Source of the DNA: Candidatus Gastranaerophilales bacterium
Lineage (GTDB): Bacteria > Cyanobacteriota > Vampirovibrionia > Gastranaerophilales > Gastranaerophilaceae
Direction: 5' to 3'
NCBI GenBank assembly: GCA_947624685.1
Contig: CANQLJ010000004.1
Span: 1-64,000 of the forward strand
DNA length: 64,000 bases
The notes beneath the pieces were generated by a model that saw only the letters and a list, made by a program, of their open reading frames with translations, was not told the DNA's origin and made no database searches. The translations under genes and the position numbers were made by a program. Of this stretch, positions 8,421 to 17,945 are shown one piece after another (positions within the stretch are counted from its first letter, which is position 1; the number at the start of each line of letters is the position of its first letter).

Positions 8421-9995
8421 TTACAAGCTAATATATTTAGCTTTATCAACACCATCTATTTGCGTAATTTTATCTAATGTTTCCTGTTTAACTGTGCTAT
8501 CTATCGCAATTATCATAATTGATTTTTCGTTTTTGTCGTTATGCTGCGAAACTTCCATACTTGAAATGTTGATTTTGTCGTTACCTAAGACAGTTGCGAC
8601 TTGAGCTACCATGTTGAGTTTATTTTCATGGGGCACTAAAAGCATATGTTTTTTAGGTTCAAAGCCGATAAAATAGTCGTTTAGGCGAATGATTTTTTTG
8701 ATATTATCGGAAATTATCTCGGCTTTGACTAAAACTTCGTCTTTATTTGTTTTTATGTTTAGCGTAAGAGTCGTTGATTGTTCGTTTGTCTTAATTGTTT
8801 TAACCTCAATTCCTCTTGAAGAGGCAATTATTGGCGCATTAACGTAATTCACGTCCGTCAGATTTTGACTCAAAACGCCTTTTAATATAGCTATTTCCAA
8901 AGGCGAAATATCAAGAGCACTCAATTTGCCGCTAACTGTGATATTGAGCTCTTTTATCGCCCCAATACTCAATTGGGAAGCAATTTTTGCGATATTTTCA
9001 GATATTTCCATATAGTCTCGAACAGGATCGAGCTTCTTTGGATTGAGCGCGGGGATGTTTATAGCGCTTGTTGCATCCCTGCCTTCCAAGACATTAACCA
9101 CTTGATGAGCGACGTCAAGCGCCACATTAATCTGCGCTTCGTTTGTGCTTGCGCCAAGATGAGGTGTCAATATTGCTTTTGCACCCAATGCAATGAGGGG
9201 TGATTTATCAATATTTTTTTCATCTTCATATACATCAATTGCACACTGCGCAACTTGCCCCATTTCAATTGCCTTAGCAAGTGCTGTTTCATCAATTATT
9301 CCCCCGCGAGCGCAATTAATTATTCTAACGCCTTTTTTCATTCGGTTAATTGAATTTGTGTTAATCAAACCGGTTGTTTCTTTGGTTTTTGGGGTGTGAA
9401 TAGTTAAATAATCAAATAATCCCCAAAAATCATCCAAATGTTCAATGTAGCTATAGCCTTGCTTTTCGACCATTTCTTTATTTGCCCAAGGGTCGTATAC
9501 AACAACTTTCATCCCCAAAGACGCTGCGACGTTTGCAACATGGCCTCCGATTTTACCGAGTCCCAAAACACCCAAGGTTTTATTATAAACTTCGACACCC
9601 AAGAATTTTGAGCGCTCCCAAAGCCCCTGCTTAACTGAATTATCGGCACTCGGGATATTTCTTGACATCGCCATCATCATAGCTATAGTATGTTCCGCTG
9701 CGGCGTGGGTGTTGCCATCGGGCGAATTTACAACAATTATACCTTTTTTTGTCGCTGCTTCAACATCGATGTTATCGACCCCGACGCCTGCTCGGGCAAT
9801 GATTTTAAGGTTTGAAGCGTTTATGATTTTTTCGGTTAATTTTGTTTGAGAACGAATTAAAATCGCATCATACTTTGAAATTATTTTACATAACTCATCT
9901 TCTTCCATCGTGGGCAGATTATCGACTTGCGCCGCTTTTTGGACAATATCAACCGCTAAATCGTTGATTTTATCCGTTATTAATACTTTTGGCAT
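8421..9995 (-). CDS. serA: D-3-phosphoglycerate dehydrogenase
   Basis: SerA oxidises 3-phosphoglycerate to phosphohydroxypyruvate, the first step of serine synthesis. The 524 residues match the long type I enzyme: substrate domain with RAGVGVDNID (about 68-77), Rossmann fold with VLGLGKIGGHVA (about 143-154), the catalytic region CARGGIIDE (about 229), and TPHLGASTNEAQ with the catalytic His (about 277). An intervening allosteric domain and a C-terminal ACT domain (NMVAQVATVLGNDKINISSM) follow, so serine feedback is likely. serC, the next enzyme of the pathway, lies at 46.5 kb, not adjacent. AAAGGAG precedes the start at an unusually long spacing of about 13 nt. The upstream GNAT gene is only 77 nt away and may be co-transcribed. 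Confidence 0.97.
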   Translation of the reverse strand: MPKVLITDKINDLAVDIVQKAAQVDNLPTMEEDELCKIISKYDAILIRSQTKLTEKIINASNLKIIARAGVGVDNIDVEAATKKGIIVVNSPDGNTHAAAEHTIAMMMAMSRNIPSADNSVKQGLWERSKFLGVEVYNKTLGVLGLGKIGGHVANVAASLGMKVVVYDPWANKEMVEKQGYSYIEHLDDFWGLFDYLTIHTPKTKETTGLINTNSINRMKKGVRIINCARGGIIDETALAKAIEMGQVAQCAIDVYEDEKNIDKSPLIALGAKAILTPHLGASTNEAQINVALDVAHQVVNVLEGRDATSAINIPALNPKKLDPVRDYMEISENIAKIASQLSIGAIKELNITVSGKLSALDISPLEIAILKGVLSQNLTDVNYVNAPIIASSRGIEVKTIKTNEQSTTLTLNIKTNKDEVLVKAEIISDNIKKIIRLNDYFIGFEPKKHMLLVPHENKLNMVAQVATVLGNDKINISSMEVSQHNDKNEKSIMIIAIDSTVKQETLDKITQIDGVDKAKYISL

Positions 9996-10072
9996 CTTTA
10001 TATATAAACTCCTTTATTTATTTTTTTGGGCTTGGTTTTTTGGTTTATTCTTTTTTAGGGTTATCCTTTGGG

Positions 10073-11047
10073 CTATCCTTTAGGTAAGTAGCTTTGAGAA
10101 TACCTGTAGGATTGGATAAATCCGACTGATTCATACATTTTTAAAGCGCTTATTGAACTTAAATCCAATGTCGCATTAAGCTCCGTTATATCGATTATTC
10201 CGCCCTGATCAAGCTTGATTATATCTAATACCGCAGATTTAACAAGGTTTTTAGAGAGCTTTTGCCCTTGGTGTTCTTTTAATATCCCGATTAGAGGCAG
10301 ATTTGCAATCGAATCGGCCGTGACATTAGCCAAACAAAAGCCCACAAGCTTGTTTTCATAAAGAAGGACTTTGCTTGCCTGGGGCAAAAATCTTCCATAG
10401 ATTGAACTTGTGATTTTATGAGCAATGTCTCTGCAGCCTTCGATAGTTGTGAAACGAGTGTCAAAATTCGTGTCGGAAGAATCTTTGAAAGCTCCGTATA
10501 TGACTTGGGCAAGCTCTTCAAAATATATGTCACGATAGGGCGTGAGCTTATAGCCTATTGGCATGTCGTTGTAGTTTTGGGTTGTTAATTCTTTTATGAG
10601 TTGTTTATTATCTATATCAAAAACCACAACGCTTGTGTCGATGAAGTTAAAACCAAATTGAGCGATTTCCTTTTTAAAGCTTTCTTGAACACCGAGCATC
10701 GCATAGCTTACGATTGCGTGTTTACGCTGTTTTTTGGTCACTTCCATGAATTTTTCAAAAAGTGCTAATCTCTTTTTATTAATGTCTTCGGTACCCAAAC
10801 AATGTATTACAAAAAGCTCGATAACATCATGCTGCACCGTGGTATATGCCAAAAAACCCGTGGGGATAGAATCTTCAAGCAAAATTAAACAAGAAATTAA
10901 ATCTTTTTTAAATGAGTCAATAAAATCATCATAAACCAAAGGGTCAATTTCAAATTTATAGTCCGTGCGAGCTTTGAGGCGAAAATCGTTATATGCGCCT
11001 TGGAATACTCTGAAATATTTTTCTTCTAATAAAGCGATTTCATACAT
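10073..11047 (-). CDS. GNAT-family acetyltransferase, probably two GNAT folds
   Basis: The C-terminal half (about 170-324) shows a GNAT core: KVLLYENKLVGFCLAN as the central strands, then LKEHQGQKLSKNLV, an acetyl-CoA loop of the R/Q-x-x-G-x-G/A type, then ALKMYESVGFIQSYRY, the usual final helix and strand. The N-terminal half (about 50-160) has a similar plan (SIPTGFLAYTTV, then FGFNFIDTSVVVF) but no clear loop, so it may be a degenerate second fold. Substrate is unknown. At the 3' end the stop is followed by a near copy of the last 12 bases containing another in-frame stop. It lies 77 nt upstream of serA on the same strand. Confidence 0.75.
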   Translation of the reverse strand: MYEIALLEEKYFRVFQGAYNDFRLKARTDYKFEIDPLVYDDFIDSFKKDLISCLILLEDSIPTGFLAYTTVQHDVIELFVIHCLGTEDINKKRLALFEKFMEVTKKQRKHAIVSYAMLGVQESFKKEIAQFGFNFIDTSVVVFDIDNKQLIKELTTQNYNDMPIGYKLTPYRDIYFEELAQVIYGAFKDSSDTNFDTRFTTIEGCRDIAHKITSSIYGRFLPQASKVLLYENKLVGFCLANVTADSIANLPLIGILKEHQGQKLSKNLVKSAVLDIIKLDQGGIIDITELNATLDLSSISALKMYESVGFIQSYRYSQSYLPKG

Positions 11048-11175
11048 AAAGACAATACTTTCCTGATTTTTGCTTATTGTATCATGGACTTAATCCAATT
11101 TTCAAATTTTATGTGTAGTTTTGTATCATATTTTACAAAATGGTAAAAAATTAATTTTTAATATAAAATAAAAAT

Positions 11176-11973
11176 ATGTTCGAACTGAATAAAACATTTA
11201 CTTATCAAAGATTTGTTTTGCTTTGGGGACAAATTGAGGAGTTTTTGATATTAATCGGAAACCTGGGCAAAGACTTTGTCGATGTCATAAAGCGGATTTT
11301 GTCTTTGGAGATTAATTTAAACGAAACGATTGAACAATCAAAGCGCTTCGCGTATGACAGTTTACCCATAAGCTTAACCATTGTTTCAATGACATCAGCT
11401 ATCATTGCAATGCAGTTGGCGCCTGAGCTTGCGCGCCAAGGTGGAGCTGATTATACGGGAATGTTAAGCGCTCTTGTGATGGTTAGGGAGCTTGCTGCCG
11501 TTATGAGCGCATTTGCTATCATTTCAATGGTCGGAGCTTCATTTGCTTCTGAAATTGCTTCAATGGCGGTAACGGAACAAATTAGCGCGATGAAAGTCTT
11601 AAAAGTCGACCCCATTGCCTATCTTTTTGTCCCAAGGTTCATTGCGGGAGCCTTGTTTATGCCCGTTGTGTTCATAGTTTCGGGGTTTTGCGGACTTGTT
11701 TGCGCGGGGCTTGTATCAAACTGGTGTGCGGATTTGAGCCTTTTAAATTATTTCACATCCCTTTGGCATGGGCTTTATATCAGAGATATTTTTATAGCAC
11801 TGTTAAAAAGCTCGTTTTTCGGTGCAACAATTGCGCTAATCAGCTCATCATGCGGCTACAGCGCCCATGGCGGAGCAAAAGAGGTCGGTTTAGCGACCAC
11901 AAAAGCAGTCGTGAGTTCGTTTCTTGCAATTGCAATGTGGGATTTCATCTTTGCTTCGGTATTTTATCTGTAA
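11176..11973 (+). CDS. mlaE: MlaE/YrbE-family ABC transporter permease
   Basis: This 265-residue membrane protein matches the MlaE permease family, the inner-membrane core of phospholipid transport between inner and outer membranes. After a charged N-terminus (1-55) come five or so hydrophobic segments. The conserved core is recognisable in LAPELARQGGADYTGMLSALVMVRE (quoted in parts), AFAIISMVGASFASEIASM and EQISAMKVLKVDP. TATAAA ends 8 nt before the ATG and there is no Shine-Dalgarno, so a near-leaderless transcript is likely. It starts a run mlaE-mlaF-mlaD-lpxK. In cyanobacteria and plastids the same module is called TGD1-like. Confidence 0.93.
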   Translation: MFELNKTFTYQRFVLLWGQIEEFLILIGNLGKDFVDVIKRILSLEINLNETIEQSKRFAYDSLPISLTIVSMTSAIIAMQLAPELARQGGADYTGMLSALVMVRELAAVMSAFAIISMVGASFASEIASMAVTEQISAMKVLKVDPIAYLFVPRFIAGALFMPVVFIVSGFCGLVCAGLVSNWCADLSLLNYFTSLWHGLYIRDIFIALLKSSFFGATIALISSSCGYSAHGGAKEVGLATTKAVVSSFLAIAMWDFIFASVFYL

Positions 11974-11987
11974 AATAAAAGGGTATT

Positions 11988-12713
11988 ATGACACTAGAAG
12001 TTAAAAATTTAACAAAAATATTTGATAATAAAAAAGTTTTGGATAATGTATCATTCAAAGTTGAAAACGGGCAGACCCTTGGCGTCGTAGGGTTTTCGGG
12101 GAGCGGAAAATCGACACTTTTAAAAATAATCTCAGGCATTTTAGAAAAAGATTCTGGTGAAATAATTCTTCCGAATAACTCCGAAGTTGCGATGGCTTTT
12201 CAATACAGCGCCCTTTTTGATTTTTTGGATGTGTATGATAACATTGCTTTTCCGCTTGTCGAAAGAAAAGAATTTCGAGGAAAATATTCTAAAGACGAAA
12301 TTACAAAAATAGTCTCTCAAAAGCTCCAAATGGTCGGTTTAGAAGGAATTGAAGAAAAATTTCCTTCCGAATTATCAGGCGGTATGCAAAAAAGAGTCGG
12401 GTTCGCCCGCGCAATTGTAACCAATCCCAACGTCATTTTATATGACGAACCCACATCCGGCCTTGATCCCGTTACTTCAACGATGATAGAAGATTATATA
12501 GTCAGATTAAAAAGAGAGCTAAATGCCTCATGTGTTGTTGTAACGCACCAATTATCAACCATAAGGCGCGCAGTTGACTATGTAATTATGCTCTATCAAG
12601 GTAAAATCGTCTTTGACGGCAAAGTGGAAGACTTTTTAAACAACAAAAACGAATACGCAAGACAATTTGTCACAGCCTCAATTCAAGGGCCAATGAATAT
12701 CATAGGAAAATAA
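11988..12713 (+). CDS. mlaF: MlaF-family ABC transporter ATPase
   Basis: MlaF is the cytoplasmic ATPase that powers the MlaE permease. The 241 residues carry all ABC motifs in order: Walker A GFSGSGKST (about 37-45), Q-loop FQYSALFDFLDVYDN, signature LSGGMQKRVGFARA (about 128), Walker B ILYDEPTSGLDPVT (about 150), and switch His in VVTHQLSTI. The SALFDFLDVYDNIAFPL stretch is typical of the Mla subfamily. It starts 15 nt after mlaE with AAGGGT upstream, so it is co-transcribed and probably coupled. Confidence 0.95.
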   Translation: MTLEVKNLTKIFDNKKVLDNVSFKVENGQTLGVVGFSGSGKSTLLKIISGILEKDSGEIILPNNSEVAMAFQYSALFDFLDVYDNIAFPLVERKEFRGKYSKDEITKIVSQKLQMVGLEGIEEKFPSELSGGMQKRVGFARAIVTNPNVILYDEPTSGLDPVTSTMIEDYIVRLKRELNASCVVVTHQLSTIRRAVDYVIMLYQGKIVFDGKVEDFLNNKNEYARQFVTASIQGPMNIIGK

Positions 12714-12746
12714 AACAATAAAATTGAACTAAAAAAGGAAAAATCA

Positions 12747-14108
12747 ATGGATAAAAAAAATTATTCTTCATCTTTAAAAGTCGGCTTATTAACCTTGGGC
12801 GCAGTCTCAATTTTAATCTTCACCGTGCTTTGGGTCAAAGGAAGAAGCTTATCTTCGGGTGAACGTATTGATTTAGCCTTTAAAGACGTCAACGGAATGA
12901 GAGCAGGAAGTGCAGTTCAGATGATGGGGCTTCGAATCGGCCAAGTCGAAGAAATAACTCCCGTAATTCAAGGGAAAGACAGTTTCGTCAAACTTCGCTT
13001 CGTAATTACGGAAAAAGGCGTCAAAGTGCCTCTTGCTTCCACCGTTTCAATCCAGCAATCGGGAATCATCGGGGAACAATTCCTCGAAGTCACCCCGCCA
13101 AAGACGGAAGTGAGGTATTTTGAAACATCAAAACCCGATACCGTAATTAAAAAAGACCAGCCCATCTATATGGTTTTATCAAAAGGCGAAAAAGAAATTG
13201 CAAGAGTAATTGATGTTGAAGTCGTGAATAAATCTCAATTGTCCTATGAACTTAAGCAATCAATCAAAACCAAAAAAGCCCTCAAAATCTCCTATGCGAT
13301 TAATCTTGCGGGGTTATTCATAAATAAAGATGATGTAAATATTAAAATCCAAAACGATAAATTATATTTTTACCTAAACGACGGCGAAATTATCCAAACA
13401 CCAAACGAAAACCTTAAATATACAGTAATTGAGCCGATGAGACTGTCTGATTTTATGGATTTAGGCTTTAGAGCAACACATGCCATGCTTGAAACAAACG
13501 ACAAAATCAACGAAATTTTATCGGATGAATTTATCTTAAGCATAAAAGATTCCGTTGAAAACATAAATAAATTAACTAAAAGCGCAAACACAACTCTCGA
13601 CAAGGCTTCCGTTCTTATCGATTCAAGCAAAAACGAACTTACAAGCTTAATTAATCAAAGCGAAGATTTAATCAAAAACTTAAATAAATTAACAATGAAT
13701 CTAAACGAGCTTATATCCGATGAAACATTGAAAAATGACGTCGTTTCAAGCATCAAATCAGTCGGCAGAATGTCTGATAATATAAACAGAATCTTAGAAG
13801 ACGACCAAACAAACGAAATTATGTTTAACCTAAACGAAACAATGAGAAACCTAGGCGACATATCCTCTTATGTCAACGAATATACAAAAGACGAAAAGCT
13901 CAAAGAAGACATAACTTCAACAATATCTAATCTTTCAAGCATCACTTGCAACATCTCAAAAGTCATGGACGATTATAACAGATTGGACGAAAACGAAAAA
14001 TTGAAGCTCAAAGACACAATCAAAGACGTTTTAGCCATTACAAAAAATGTCAAAAAATTCTCCGAAAAATTAAACAAGAGATTTTTATTGTTCAGGCTGA
14101 TGTTCTAA
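12747..14108 (+). CDS. mlaD: MlaD/MCE-domain lipid-binding protein
   Basis: A single N-terminal membrane anchor (VGLLTLGAVSILIFTVLWVKG, about 12-33) is followed by one MCE domain (about 36-115: KDVNGMRAGSAVQMMGLRIG, then VKVPLASTVSIQQSGIIGEQ). MCE domains form hexameric rings that pass lipids. At 453 residues it is much longer than E. coli MlaD. The extra 330 residues are mostly helical with Asn/Leu-rich heptad-like units (NLNKLTMNLNELIS, VGRMSDNINRILEDD), consistent with a periplasm-spanning tube as in larger MCE proteins. AAGGAA precedes the ATG, 33 nt after mlaF. It completes a permease-ATPase-MCE set. Confidence 0.93.
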   Translation: MDKKNYSSSLKVGLLTLGAVSILIFTVLWVKGRSLSSGERIDLAFKDVNGMRAGSAVQMMGLRIGQVEEITPVIQGKDSFVKLRFVITEKGVKVPLASTVSIQQSGIIGEQFLEVTPPKTEVRYFETSKPDTVIKKDQPIYMVLSKGEKEIARVIDVEVVNKSQLSYELKQSIKTKKALKISYAINLAGLFINKDDVNIKIQNDKLYFYLNDGEIIQTPNENLKYTVIEPMRLSDFMDLGFRATHAMLETNDKINEILSDEFILSIKDSVENINKLTKSANTTLDKASVLIDSSKNELTSLINQSEDLIKNLNKLTMNLNELISDETLKNDVVSSIKSVGRMSDNINRILEDDQTNEIMFNLNETMRNLGDISSYVNEYTKDEKLKEDITSTISNLSSITCNISKVMDDYNRLDENEKLKLKDTIKDVLAITKNVKKFSEKLNKRFLLFRLMF

Positions 14109-14145
14109 AATACTTTAAAAAACGCCTCTAAACATAATAAATACT

Positions 14146-15258
14146 ATGAAAAATTATAAACTATATTTTCAAAAAATCCACTATGGCGCGCTTAAACCTA
14201 ATTTATTTACGGGCGCAATGTTATCCGTGTGCGAATTTTTTTATAAAAATATCGTAGTTTTTAAAAATCTTTTATATGAAAAAAATATCTTAAAAGAAAA
14301 TAGTGTCGATTGTTTTGTGACTTGTGTCGGAAATCTCACAACGGGAGGTGTGGGTAAAACCCCCATTGTAATATATCTTGCAAATAAAAAAGAGCGCGAA
14401 GGTAAGCGCGTTGCAATTATATCAAGAGGTTACGGCTCAAAATTGTCGAAATTGGCGGCAAAAAACAGCAAAAACGCCCCTTCAATTATAAAAGATTATG
14501 AAAAAATATACTATACAGACGGTTCAATTTGCGGGGATGAAGCATTTCAATGTGCAAAAAACATAAATAAAAACGTAATTATGATAACTTGCCCAGATAG
14601 ATTTAAAGCGGCAAAACTGGCAACAGAAAAATATAAAGTCGATGAAATAATTCTTGATGACGGCTTTCAAAATCGAAAATTAAAAAAAGACTGTTCAATT
14701 CTTGTTCTTGATTCTAAAATGCGCTTCGGAAACAATCATCTTTTGCCCCTTGGGCCTCTAAGAGAGCCCATTCAAGAGGGATTTAAAAGGGCGGATGAAA
14801 TTATCCTAACTGATAAGAATGATGAAAACCTATCTGATGCTATTAATTGGATTAAAAAAATAAATAAAAAAAATCTTAAAATAAAAATATCCAAAATGCT
14901 CCCAAAAAGAATCTATAACGCTCAAACAAAAGCAAATATAGTAAATTTTAGGGAAAGTAAAAACGAAAATGAAAATGAAAGTAAAAAGCAAAAAGCAATA
15001 GCATTTAGCGCAATCGGGCAAAATGAGCAATTTTTTAATTTTGCAAAAGAATTTTATGACATAGTCAAATGTCCTTTTTGCGACCATTATAAATACACAA
15101 AAAAAGACATTTTGGGTTTAGTCAAGCTTGCAAAAGAAAACAAAACAAATGTTTTTTTAACAACCCAAAAAGACGAAACAAAAATTGCGCCGTTAATCAA
15201 AGACCTTTGCGGCTATTGTTTCAACGTCTTAGAGCTTGAGGTTGAATTTTGCGAATAG
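14146..15258 (+). CDS. lpxK: Tetraacyldisaccharide 4'-kinase
   Basis: LpxK adds the 4'-phosphate to the lipid A disaccharide at the inner membrane. The hallmark Walker A VGNLTTGGVGKTP lies at residues 61-73, and IILDDGFQNRKLKKD and LLPLGPLREP follow, all typical of the family. The N-terminal hydrophobic helix would embed in the membrane. The length of 370 residues is normal. It shows that the organism makes lipid A, hence a true outer membrane, and sits logically after the mla genes. CATAAT lies 7 nt before the ATG with no ribosome site, so it may also have its own leaderless promoter. Confidence 0.95.
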   Translation: MKNYKLYFQKIHYGALKPNLFTGAMLSVCEFFYKNIVVFKNLLYEKNILKENSVDCFVTCVGNLTTGGVGKTPIVIYLANKKEREGKRVAIISRGYGSKLSKLAAKNSKNAPSIIKDYEKIYYTDGSICGDEAFQCAKNINKNVIMITCPDRFKAAKLATEKYKVDEIILDDGFQNRKLKKDCSILVLDSKMRFGNNHLLPLGPLREPIQEGFKRADEIILTDKNDENLSDAINWIKKINKKNLKIKISKMLPKRIYNAQTKANIVNFRESKNENENESKKQKAIAFSAIGQNEQFFNFAKEFYDIVKCPFCDHYKYTKKDILGLVKLAKENKTNVFLTTQKDETKIAPLIKDLCGYCFNVLELEVEFCE

Positions 15259-15263
15259 ATTAA

Positions 15264-16262
15264 TTAGAAAGCAAAGTTGTTCATTTCGACATATTCGATT
15301 GCTTCATCCATAGAGTCAAAGACTTGGATAGTGTCATTTAAAAATACATATTCCAAAGCCTTCACGACGTCTTCACAGGGTTTAACCAAAATGAACATGC
15401 CGTCTTTTGTGCTAATTGCTTTATAAACTTCCGAAAACAAGTTTGCATAACTGTCAGAGAAGATTTTGATATGTTCCATATTGAATATGACGTTCTTTTT
15501 GCCCGTCAAAACATTTGCATTAACTTCTTTGACAATTTTGTCGACATATTTTTCGTTATTAACTTTATACAAAGTCAACGTGCAGATGTTGTCGTTGACA
15601 TAATATCTTGAAAATTCTTCGTTTGCGATTTTTTCGGCAGAATTTGAAATGAATTTTAAGACATTTTCATGCCATTGCGGAGCTTTCGGAATAAATTCAT
15701 TTATTTCAAGTTTATAGGCTTCTTGAATTATTTGAGGGTTGTCGGTACCCGATATGACAATGATTTTGAAGTCTTTATTTTCTTCGTTTTTGATTTTATT
15801 TGCGGCTTTAATAAGGTCAAAACCGTCTTTATAATCGGGCAGATACAAGTCCAAAACGAGAAAATCGAAGTTTTTCTTTTTAAATTCGGCAAGCGCTTCT
15901 TCTTTGTTTCTTGCAACATAAACATTCATGCCGATTTTTTGAAGCATGGTTGTGAGCTGAAAGATTGATAGCTCGGTATCATCGACGATTAAGACATTTG
16001 TAACTTCCGCAGAAAAGAAGCTCATCGGATAGTTAAAGAAATTTAACTTTCTCTCAATTGCAATGAGCGCGCGAGATACAAGCTCTTTTGCGTCCTCTTG
16101 AGTGTCGGCGGCAATTTCGATGTCCGAAAGTTTAAGCAAGTCTTCAAATTGTTCGTTAGTGATGGTGATGTCAGTTTGTCCATCTTGTCCAAATTGGCTC
16201 AATTGGCTCATTTGGTCTGTTTGCATATCGGATGCAATAAATTCGTTTTCTATATTTTCCAT
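15264..16262 (-). CDS. Response regulator receiver protein with C-terminal STAS-like domain
   Basis: The N-terminal 85 residues are of unknown fold. A receiver domain spans about 88-205: acidic pair in LIVDDTELS (94-95), phosphoacceptor Asp in VLDLYLP (about 138), Ser in VISG (about 171) and Lys in FIPKAP (about 193). The last 115 residues (CTLTLYKVNNEKYVDKIVKE, then KNVIFNMEHIKIFSDSYANL and FILVKPCEDVVKALEY) look like a STAS domain, as in anti-sigma factor antagonists. Phosphorylation could thus control a partner-switching module. The track start is a TTG; the ATG 36 nt downstream has AGGA 5 nt upstream and is preferred. No kinase is adjacent. Confidence 0.8.
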   Translation of the reverse strand: MENIENEFIASDMQTDQMSQLSQFGQDGQTDITITNEQFEDLLKLSDIEIAADTQEDAKELVSRALIAIERKLNFFNYPMSFFSAEVTNVLIVDDTELSIFQLTTMLQKIGMNVYVARNKEEALAEFKKKNFDFLVLDLYLPDYKDGFDLIKAANKIKNEENKDFKIIVISGTDNPQIIQEAYKLEINEFIPKAPQWHENVLKFISNSAEKIANEEFSRYYVNDNICTLTLYKVNNEKYVDKIVKEVNANVLTGKKNVIFNMEHIKIFSDSYANLFSEVYKAISTKDGMFILVKPCEDVVKALEYVFLNDTIQVFDSMDEAIEYVEMNNFAF

Positions 16263-16385
16263 AATATTCCTAAAATCCTTATAATTTGAATTATACAATT
16301 AATCTTTCAAAAATGCCACAATTAATTTTTTATTATATAATAATTAGTATAAATTGAGGATAAAACCTTTCAAAAAGGAGAAAAT

Positions 16386-17888
16386 ATGAACGGCACAATT
16401 AACACAAAGGCATTCGGAAAAAACGATATTAGAGGGATTTTCCCCTCCGAAGTTAATTGTGAAGTCTTTTATTGGGCGGCAAAAGGTTATGTAAATTTTG
16501 TTATAGAAGAATTTAAAAAACAAAACAAAGAAAAAATCCCCCGCGACCTTTTGTTTGCGGTTTGTATGGACGCAAGATTAAGTTCACAGGAGCTTAAAGG
16601 CGCAATAATCCAAGGACTCACTTCAACAGGGGCAAATGTTCTTGATTTAGGGCTTGCGCCGACGCCGTTGGGGTATTATAGCGAATTTGCAAAAATCGAA
16701 CCCGAAATTTTGGAAGGAAAAAAGGTTAGCGGTGCTCTCATCATCACCGCTTCTCATAACCCAAAAGAATATAACGGGCTTAAGATGACCTTTAATCGCC
16801 ACAGCTTGAATGAAGAACAAATTAAAGAAGTAAAAAAATATACAATTGAAATAAAAGAAAAAAATTCAATCTACAGGCAAATCATAAACGGATTTACAAA
16901 AAAATACGATATTATTGAAAACTATCAAAATAAAATCTTAGATTCATTCGGAAAAATAGGAAAAGGAATAAAAATCGTAGTCGATAGCGCAAACGCTACA
17001 GGAGGGCTCGTCGCGCCAAAGTTATATCGAGATTTAGGATGCGAAGTTATTGAACTTTTTTCCGAGCCCGACGGCAATTTCCCAAACCATCATCCGAACC
17101 CATCCGACATTAAAACTTTAGATGCCGTCAGAAAAGAGGTCAAAAAACAAAAAGCCGATTTTGCGCTTGCTTTTGATGGTGATTCAGACAGAATCGGCGC
17201 AATTGGGCCCGAAGGTGAGATAATTTCTGGGGATAAATTGCTTTTAATCTATGCTAAAGATTTAATTGAAAGCCTCAAAATCCATGGCGAAGCACCCACA
17301 ATTGTCTCCGAGGTTAAATGTTCTCAAATTTTATATGATACAATTGAATCCCTTGGCGCTCGAGCAATCATGGCAAAAACCGGCCACGGCTATATAAAAT
17401 CGCAAATGAGAGAACAAAATGCGCTTTTAGCGGGCGAAATGTCGGGGCATATGTTTTTTAAAGACAGATACTACGGTTATGATGACGCAATATACGCCGG
17501 ATGCCGCCTCATTGAGATAGTTGCAAAAAATAAAATAAATAATCCCAATTTTAAATTTATGGATTTATTGAATGATTTTAATGACATTTGTTTATCCGAC
17601 GAAATTCGTCTCAAATGCCCTAATGAGCTTAAAAAAGAAGTCTTGGACATTTTAAAAACAAAGATAAATGATGAACTTTTTAATTCAAAAATAAAAGAAA
17701 CAATAACCATAGACGGGCTTAGAATTGTCTTTGATGACGGTTTTGCGCTCATTCGCCAAAGCAACACGGAGCCTGTTTTCACCCTTCGATTTGAAGCAAA
17801 AACAAAACAAAATTGCGAAAAATATAAAAATACTTTGGTCGATTTAACTTGTACATTAGTGGATAATTTAACGGGCAAAAAGTCCTAG
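16386..17888 (+). CDS. Phosphomannomutase/phosphoglucomutase
   Basis: This 500-residue protein is an alpha-D-phosphohexomutase that interconverts sugar 1- and 6-phosphates. The four family sites are present: TASHNPKEYNGLKMT with the phosphoserine (about 120), FDGDSDRIGAI metal loop (about 263), GEMSGHMFFKDRYYGYDDAI sugar-binding loop (about 345), and RQSNTEPVFTLRFEA phosphate-binding loop (about 458). GEMSGH and the length fit the PMM/PGM (AlgC/ManB) branch, not GlmM. Start ATG has AAAGGAG 5 nt upstream. It would supply precursors for glycans or LPS; the nucleotidyltransferase-like protein at 62 kb is a possible later step, though unlinked. Confidence 0.93.
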   Translation: MNGTINTKAFGKNDIRGIFPSEVNCEVFYWAAKGYVNFVIEEFKKQNKEKIPRDLLFAVCMDARLSSQELKGAIIQGLTSTGANVLDLGLAPTPLGYYSEFAKIEPEILEGKKVSGALIITASHNPKEYNGLKMTFNRHSLNEEQIKEVKKYTIEIKEKNSIYRQIINGFTKKYDIIENYQNKILDSFGKIGKGIKIVVDSANATGGLVAPKLYRDLGCEVIELFSEPDGNFPNHHPNPSDIKTLDAVRKEVKKQKADFALAFDGDSDRIGAIGPEGEIISGDKLLLIYAKDLIESLKIHGEAPTIVSEVKCSQILYDTIESLGARAIMAKTGHGYIKSQMREQNALLAGEMSGHMFFKDRYYGYDDAIYAGCRLIEIVAKNKINNPNFKFMDLLNDFNDICLSDEIRLKCPNELKKEVLDILKTKINDELFNSKIKETITIDGLRIVFDDGFALIRQSNTEPVFTLRFEAKTKQNCEKYKNTLVDLTCTLVDNLTGKKS

Positions 17889-17945
17889 ATTATCTTAGCC
17901 AAAGCTCTAAGAAAAAATATAAAAAGTGCTGATATAATATTCATT

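Noticed and set aside
17477-17878. Minus-strand ORF of 133 residues
   Set aside because: It lies wholly inside the phosphohexomutase gene, opposite its conserved C-terminal domain.
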